Below are positions 59,575 to 64,000 of a stretch of 64,000 bases of DNA, one piece after another (the first letter of the stretch is position 1; each line of letters opens with the position of its first letter). Below the pieces are notes generated by a model. That model ran no database searches. It worked only from the letters and a program-made list of their open reading frames with translations, and was not told where the DNA came from. Source of the stretch: CAZMGD01 sp964565705 (GTDB lineage: Bacteria > Actinomycetota > Acidimicrobiia > Acidimicrobiales > Ilumatobacteraceae). The DNA lies in NCBI GenBank assembly GCA_964565705.1, contig CAZMGD010000004.1, forward strand, positions 1 to 64,000. The letters run 5' to 3'. The position numbers were made by a program, and so were the translations under genes.

Positions 59575-60330
59575 TCAGGGTGCGGTGCTCGATGTGGCCG
59601 CGTCGGTCGTCATGCGCGTCGCCAGCGCCTCCATGAGCGAGCGAACGTCCTGGGGCGGGTCGGCGGCGAGGCACGCATCGAGGTGCGGCTGCGCCGCGGT
59701 TGCGTCGTGGAGCCCGAGGTACTCGACGACTGCAGAGAAGCAGTGGGGATCGGGATAGGTGGGGTCGAGATCGATCGCCCGCTGGAACTCGGACAGTGCG
59801 GGCCGGGCCGCGGTCTCGATCAGTCCCTGGTTCTGGGTCTGCAGCGCGGTCGCGATGGGCAGCCACGCGCCGTAGGTGATCGCCTCGACGTTGTCCGGGT
59901 CCACGTCCTGCACCTGCTCGAACAGCGCGATCGCCCCGAGCGGATCGGTCCGCATCGCCGAGCGGGCATCGCTGAGCATCGCGCTCACGGTGCCGTCGTC
60001 GTCGATGCCACCGGTCGGCGAGACGTCACCGGCGCCGCGATCGCCCCACGACCGGGCCAGCACGAAGCCCGCGGCGACGGCGACGACCAGCACCACCCCG
60101 ACCCAGGTGAGGATGCGCCCCCAGTGCTTCGGTGACGCCGGCGCGGGCTGTGAACCGCGCTCGATCTCGCGCAGGGTCGCCGCGGCGCGAGCGGTGTAGC
60201 CGTCGCGCAGCGTCTCGTAGTCCACGTCGTCGACGTCGCCCGCCTCGTGCTCACGCTCCAGGTCGGCGAGGGAGCGCAGCAGGAACTGGCGCTCGACGTC
60301 GAGCTCGGCGAGGCGGTCAGCGTCCACCAT
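59575..60330 (-). CDS. ccmI: Cytochrome c biogenesis protein CcmI-like, TPR
   Basis: A 251-residue membrane protein. An N-terminal helical region with paired acidic segments (LLRSLADLEREHEAGDVDDV, typical of CcmI) is followed by one membrane segment near residues 73-90 and a C-terminal tetratricopeptide-like domain (DPLGAIALFEQVQDVDPDNV, then ALSEFQRAIDLDPTYPD). CcmI presents apocytochrome c to the haem ligation machinery. The ATG at 60330 overlaps the ccmH stop by 14 bp. Last gene of the operon. Confidence 0.82.
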   Translation of the reverse strand: MVDADRLAELDVERQFLLRSLADLEREHEAGDVDDVDYETLRDGYTARAAATLREIERGSQPAPASPKHWGRILTWVGVVLVVAVAAGFVLARSWGDRGAGDVSPTGGIDDDGTVSAMLSDARSAMRTDPLGAIALFEQVQDVDPDNVEAITYGAWLPIATALQTQNQGLIETAARPALSEFQRAIDLDPTYPDPHCFSAVVEYLGLHDATAAQPHLDACLAADPPQDVRSLMEALATRMTTDAATSSTAP

Positions 60331-60817
60331 CGTCGTCCCCGAACTCGCAGCGCAGTGCGGCGGCGACGAGCTCGCGATCCTCGTCGGTCGGCGCGGCGCC
60401 GGTCTCGCGGTGCCAGCGCCGGAACGCGACCGCAAGACCAGCGAGGGCGAGGATCAGCACCGCGATCGGCAGCACCCACACGAGGGCCTCGAACCCCGAC
60501 GACTTCGGCGTGAGGATGATCGAGGTCGGTTGCACCGAGTCGATCGCGGCGATGATCTGGTCGTCGCTCTGGATCCCCTCGCTCACCCGCCGGGCGATCT
60601 CCTGGCGGATCGACTCGGCGGCCGGCGCCCGCGACTCGTAGATGCTCTCGCCGTCGCAGGTGGGACAGGCGAGCTGCTTGCTGATCGAGTCGATCCGATC
60701 CTGCGGCGTGGTCGGGCCCGAGTCGCGCGTGACCCCGATCGTCAGCAGGGCGACGAGCACCAGCGCGAGGACCGACCACCCGACCCAGCCCTTCAGCCGC
60801 CGGTTGAGGTCCTTCAT
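60317..60817 (-). CDS. ccmH: Cytochrome c biogenesis protein CcmH
   Basis: A 166-residue thiol-disulfide protein with the LACPTCDG motif (family LRCxxC) near residue 50, preceded by a membrane anchor and followed by RQEIARRVSEGIQSDDQIIA and a second membrane segment near residues 112-132. CcmH reduces the haem-binding cysteines of apocytochrome c. The ATG at 60817 overlaps the ccmG stop by 4 bp (ATGA). Confidence 0.88.
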   Translation of the reverse strand: MKDLNRRLKGWVGWSVLALVLVALLTIGVTRDSGPTTPQDRIDSISKQLACPTCDGESIYESRAPAAESIRQEIARRVSEGIQSDDQIIAAIDSVQPTSIILTPKSSGFEALVWVLPIAVLILALAGLAVAFRRWHRETGAAPTDEDRELVAAALRCEFGDDDGGR

Positions 60818-61485
60818 CCGTAGGCCGCCTGGAGTTGGGTGAGCGCGGCGTCGAGGCCGGACGCGGTGATCTCGCTGATGAACCGTCCACGAACGACGCC
60901 GTCGGGGTCGACGATCCACGTCTCGGGCACCTTCGACACCCCGAACGCGACCATCGCCTCGCCGTCGTAGTCGCGGACCACCGGCCAGTCGCCGCCGCCG
61001 TAGGTGGTGAAGAACTCCTGGACGGCTTCGTCGCTGTCTGGTGGCGTGGCGATCGTGTACAGCTCGGCGCCGGAGGATCCGCGCGCTGCCTGCTGGTCCG
61101 CGAACTGGACCAGCTGCTCGTGCTCGCGCTTGCACGGCTGGCAGTCGCTCTGGAAGAAGTTGAGCACCACCCACGAGCCGCGCCGGCGGGACAGGTCGAA
61201 CGTGCCGCCACCGACGATGTCACCGGCGACGTGCGGTGCGGGACGGTCGAGGAGTGGCGTGTCGGCCTTCTCGTTCGTGACCGGATCAGCGCCGGCGAGC
61301 ACGAAGAAGACCACCGCGACCACGACCGCGACGCCGGCGGCGATGAACGGGGCGACCGGCGGCTTGCGGCGGCCACCACCTCCACCGCCTCCACCGTCTC
61401 CACCGCCTCCACCGCCTCCAGAGCCGGAGCCGCCGCCGGTGGAGCCGCCGTCGGGTGGAGCGGGCACGTCGATCACGTCGGCCAT
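60814..61485 (-). CDS. ccmG: Thioredoxin-like CcmG/DsbE with glycine-rich cytoplasmic arm
   Basis: A 223-residue membrane-anchored thioredoxin-fold protein. The redox motif is SDCQPCK, following VVLNFFQSD; VPETWIVDPDGVVRGR is the cis-Pro region. Residues 13-40 are almost pure glycine with a few Ser/Asp, encoded by a ggtggaggc-type repeat, before the membrane segment at 45-65. CcmG keeps apocytochrome cysteines reduced with CcmH. The ATG at 61485 is 10 bp after ccmF. Confidence 0.86.
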   Translation of the reverse strand: MADVIDVPAPPDGGSTGGGSGSGGGGGGGDGGGGGGGGRRKPPVAPFIAAGVAVVVAVVFFVLAGADPVTNEKADTPLLDRPAPHVAGDIVGGGTFDLSRRRGSWVVLNFFQSDCQPCKREHEQLVQFADQQAARGSSGAELYTIATPPDSDEAVQEFFTTYGGGDWPVVRDYDGEAMVAFGVSKVPETWIVDPDGVVRGRFISEITASGLDAALTQLQAAYG

Positions 61486-61495
61486 CGTCGCCTCC

Positions 61496-63478
61496 TCAGG
61501 CCTCGACCAGCTCGCGGCCGGTCGGGATGGGGGCGGAGGTGGCGTCGGTCGGCCGCCGCCGGCGCTTGCCGGGGAACGCGGCGAGCACGGTGCCGAACGC
61601 CATCAGCGCGCCGCCAACCCAGAGCCACAGGACGAACGGCTTGACCTCGATCTTGATCCGCACCGTCGTCGCGTCGGCGGTCGGCGCCGCCGTGCCGGTC
61701 AGCGTGAGGTACAGGTCCTCGGTCAGCCCGGTGCGCACGCTCGGCGTCGGCACGGTCTGGCCCATTGCCAGGTACAGCGTGTAGGCCGGCTCGTAGACCT
61801 TCGTGCCGTCGATCAGCACTTCGGCACCGATGCGGGTCGTGCGGTCGCTGTTGTGCTCCTGCACACCGACGAACTCGAACGTGTGTCCCGAGTACGTGAT
61901 CGGCTCGCCCCGCGTCAGCTCGATCTCGCGGGCGTGCGAGTAGGCGTTCGAGGCGACGAGCGCGACGGCCATCGTGATCACGCCGAGGTGCACGATCATG
62001 CCGCCGTTGGCCCGGCCGACGAGCCCTCTCCAGCCCTGGCGGCGGGTGGCGAGCACCAGCTGGCGCAGCGCGGCGCCGGCGGCGGACCCACCGAGGAAGA
62101 ACGCGAGCAGCGGGGCCAGGCGGGTCGCGCCGGCGGCCAGGGCGATGACGAGCGCGCCGATGCCGCACCACGCCGGCCAGAACAGGCGCTGGCGCAACAG
62201 CTCGGTGGATGCCTTGCGCCACGGCAGCGCGGGGGCGATCGCCATCAGGAACAGGAGGGTCAGGCCGATCGGCACCGACATCCGGTTGAAGTACGGGGCG
62301 CCGACGACGATCTGGCGATCCTGCAGGGCCTCCACGAACAGCGGGAACACGGTGCCGAGCAGCACGATGAACGCGAACGCGGCGAACAGCACGTTGTTGG
62401 CGAGGAACGCTCCCTCGCGGCTGATCGGGGAGTCGATCGAACCGGGCGACCGCAGCTTGTCGCCGCGCCAGCCGATGAGGACGATGCCCGAGCCGACGAC
62501 GAGGCCGAAGAACGCGAGCAGCCACGGCCCGATCGAGCTCTGGCTGAACGAGTGCACACTGGCGATGACACCCGAACGGGTGAGGAACGTGCCGAGGATC
62601 GTGAGGCTGAACGTGGCGACGAGCAGCGACAGGTTCCAGACGCGCAGCATGCCGCGCCGCTCCTGCACCATCACCGAGTGGATGTAGGCGGTGCCGGTCA
62701 GCCACGGCAGGAAGCTCGCGTTCTCGACGGCGTCCCAACCCCAGACGCCACCCCAGCCGAGCACCTCGTAGCTCCACCACCCGCCGAGGATGATGCCGAT
62801 CGTCAAGAAGCCCCACGCGTACAGGGCCCATCGACGGGTCTCCACCAACCACCCCTCACCCACGCGGCCGGTGATCAGCGCGGCGATCGCGAACGCATAC
62901 GGCACGGTGAAGCCGACGTAGCCGAGATAGAGGATCGGCGGGTGGAACAGCATCAGGATGTGGTCCTGCAGCAGCGCGTTCGGGCCCGGCCCGTCGGTCA
63001 CGCCGCTCGGGCCGAGCTTGAACGGGTTGGCCGGGAACGCCATCAGCAGGAAGAAGAAGAACCCGACGGCGAACATCACCGCCATCGCCCAGCCGACGAG
63101 CGCGTCCTCGACCCGCGTGCGGAACTTCCACGCGACCGCCGCCGTCAGCCCGGAGAGGACCAGCACCCACAACAGGATCGAGCCCTCGAGCGCGCTCCAC
63201 GCGGCGGCGAAGTTGTGCAGCGCAGGGGTCTCGCGTGAGCCGACCTTCTGCACGTAGGCGAGCGAGAAGTCGCGAGTGATCAGCGCCCGCTCCATCATCA
63301 CGAACGCGCCGACCGCGGCGCCGAGCACCGCCCACGCGTAGCGCGTGCCGTTGCGGGCGAGGCGCAGGTTCCCCGAGCGGGCACCGACCGCGGCGGAGAT
63401 CCCGCCGAACAGCGTGGCCAGCACGCCGGCCAGCACGAATCCCCGGCCGAGCGCGGCGTTCAGGCTCGCTGCGAGCAT
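61496..63478 (-). CDS. ccmF: Haem lyase CcmF
   Basis: A 660-residue multi-spanning protein. The haem-handling tryptophan-rich motif is VLGWGGVWGWDAVENASFLP; conserved histidine regions include DHILMLFHPPILYLGYVGF and TAYIHSVMVQERRG. About 15 hydrophobic segments and a large periplasmic domain before the last one are as expected for System I CcmF. It ligates haem to apocytochrome c together with CcmH and CcmI. The ATG at 63478 overlaps the ccmE stop by 19 bp. Confidence 0.93.
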   Translation of the reverse strand: MLAASLNAALGRGFVLAGVLATLFGGISAAVGARSGNLRLARNGTRYAWAVLGAAVGAFVMMERALITRDFSLAYVQKVGSRETPALHNFAAAWSALEGSILLWVLVLSGLTAAVAWKFRTRVEDALVGWAMAVMFAVGFFFFLLMAFPANPFKLGPSGVTDGPGPNALLQDHILMLFHPPILYLGYVGFTVPYAFAIAALITGRVGEGWLVETRRWALYAWGFLTIGIILGGWWSYEVLGWGGVWGWDAVENASFLPWLTGTAYIHSVMVQERRGMLRVWNLSLLVATFSLTILGTFLTRSGVIASVHSFSQSSIGPWLLAFFGLVVGSGIVLIGWRGDKLRSPGSIDSPISREGAFLANNVLFAAFAFIVLLGTVFPLFVEALQDRQIVVGAPYFNRMSVPIGLTLLFLMAIAPALPWRKASTELLRQRLFWPAWCGIGALVIALAAGATRLAPLLAFFLGGSAAGAALRQLVLATRRQGWRGLVGRANGGMIVHLGVITMAVALVASNAYSHAREIELTRGEPITYSGHTFEFVGVQEHNSDRTTRIGAEVLIDGTKVYEPAYTLYLAMGQTVPTPSVRTGLTEDLYLTLTGTAAPTADATTVRIKIEVKPFVLWLWVGGALMAFGTVLAAFPGKRRRRPTDATSAPIPTGRELVEA

Positions 63479-63954
63479 GCGGGGTCCTCGCCCTCGCGGA
63501 TGCGGTCCGAGTGCTTCGCCTCGTACTCGTTGGAGTGCTTGACCGCGATCGCGTCACCGTCGAACACACCCGTCGCCAGCATCCGGCCGGTGACGACGAC
63601 GTTGATGCACTCCTGGAAGATGCCGCCGGGCACACCGTGGTAGTCCACGGGGATCTTCACACCGTTGAAGGCGAGCGCGAAGTCCGTGCTGCCGTCGCCG
63701 TTGTCCTGCACCGACCCCTCGACGACCTCGCCCTGCACTCGCAGCGAACGGCCGACCTCGCACCCGCTCTTCACGCCGATCTCGTCGACGTTGCAGTAGT
63801 AGTCGACCGCCGACGTGAGGAACTTGGTGAGCAGGATGCCGCCGCCGGCGACGACCACGACGAGCAGCGCGATCGGCAGCCACTTGCGCTGGCGGGTCCT
63901 GCCCGGCTTGGCGGGTGGGACCTCGCGGGGGGAGAGGTCGAGATCGGTGCTCAT
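63460..63954 (-). CDS. ccmE: Haem chaperone CcmE
   Basis: A 164-residue periplasmic-facing protein with one membrane anchor at residues 25-45 and an OB-fold (VGRSLRVQGEVVEGSV, VPVDYHGVPGGIFQE). The haem-binding site is VKHSNEYEAK, the classical HxxxY form; some actinobacteria and archaea have Cys in place of this His. CcmE carries haem from CcmC to CcmF. The ATG at 63954 shares one base with the stop of the gene upstream (TGATG). Confidence 0.9.
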   Translation of the reverse strand: MSTDLDLSPREVPPAKPGRTRQRKWLPIALLVVVVAGGGILLTKFLTSAVDYYCNVDEIGVKSGCEVGRSLRVQGEVVEGSVQDNGDGSTDFALAFNGVKIPVDYHGVPGGIFQECINVVVTGRMLATGVFDGDAIAVKHSNEYEAKHSDRIREGEDPACSQRA

Positions 63955-64000
63955 CAGCCCAGCCAGGGCTTGTCCTCGTCGGGCAGCCGCCGGGCGAGCT
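63954..64000 (-). CDS. C-terminal tail of an upstream gene, probably ccm (partial)
   Basis: The last 14 codons of a minus-strand gene entering from the right edge, LARRLPDEDKPWLG then TGA. The one-base overlap with ccmE indicates the same operon. CcmC or CcmD is expected here, but the piece is too short to identify. Confidence 0.5.
   Translation of the reverse strand, partial: LARRLPDEDKPWLG

Overview
The window is a continuous piece of high-GC, gene-dense bacterial chromosome. Gene content points to an actinobacterium: a WhiB iron-sulfur regulator, a PdtaS-type sensor kinase, a DUF3107 protein, twin ArsA/Bag-type ATPases, a SufR-like regulator, and many leaderless-looking promoters (TANNNT 6-9 nt before the start codon). 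A System I cytochrome c maturation operon, a form I CO dehydrogenase cluster and an unusual purine operon fit an uncultured or marine/freshwater member of the class Acidimicrobiia better than a streptomycete or mycobacterium. That assignment is inference. One 10-N assembly gap lies at 58699-58708. I saw no tRNA, rRNA, CRISPR array, insertion sequence or prophage, and no gene-free stretch above 300 bp.

Layout. 1-11.5 kb: partial mutY, a methyltransferase, two likely ethylmalonyl-CoA pathway genes (a MaoC hydratase and a methylsuccinyl-CoA dehydrogenase-like enzyme), an aquaporin, a YbhN-type membrane protein, hydrolases, an MFS exporter and a class III aminotransferase. 11.6-19.4 kb: aerobic CO dehydrogenase cluster coxM-S-L, an XdhC-YHS fusion, coxD and coxE, with a divergent LysR regulator. 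19.5-26.4 kb: a STAS-like protein overlapping an ECF sigma factor gene, an Nfu-N protein, a large ATP-binding LuxR regulator and a decayed SNF2 helicase. 26.4-29.8 kb: Ddl, a membrane-anchored MurF and a hydrolase. 30-35.4 kb: a pentapeptide-repeat lipoprotein, a YihY/BrkB protein, EtfBA and a secreted protein with a short collagen-like stretch. 35.6-43.3 kb: aldolase, amidohydrolase, lipid kinase, GDPD, WhiB, SMP-30, a MerR remnant, a PNPOx-like protein and PdtaS. 43.3-45.7 kb: twin ATPases and DUF3107.

45.9-56.9 kb is one minus-strand operon transcribed purL-purQ-purC-purE-purF-purDM-purN-guaB. It covers the first seven steps of IMP synthesis plus IMP dehydrogenase. PurL carries an N-terminal PurS-like region, PurE looks like the CO2-using class II (animal-type) enzyme, and PurD and PurM are fused. 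The gene order matches the domain order of the animal multifunctional enzymes PFAS (L-Q), PAICS (C-E) and GART (D-M-N). 57-59.4 kb: a SufR-like regulator divergent from the Fe-S carrier Mrp across a shared operator, then a histidine phosphatase. 59.6-64 kb: ccmI-H-G-F-E and the tail of one more gene.

Two families of dispersed repeats run through the window. One is a set of about 50-bp palindromes starting gttctcggtcgg, mostly between convergent genes but once inside the end of purL. The other is a set of mosaic repeats rich in gctcgctgcgctcgc.
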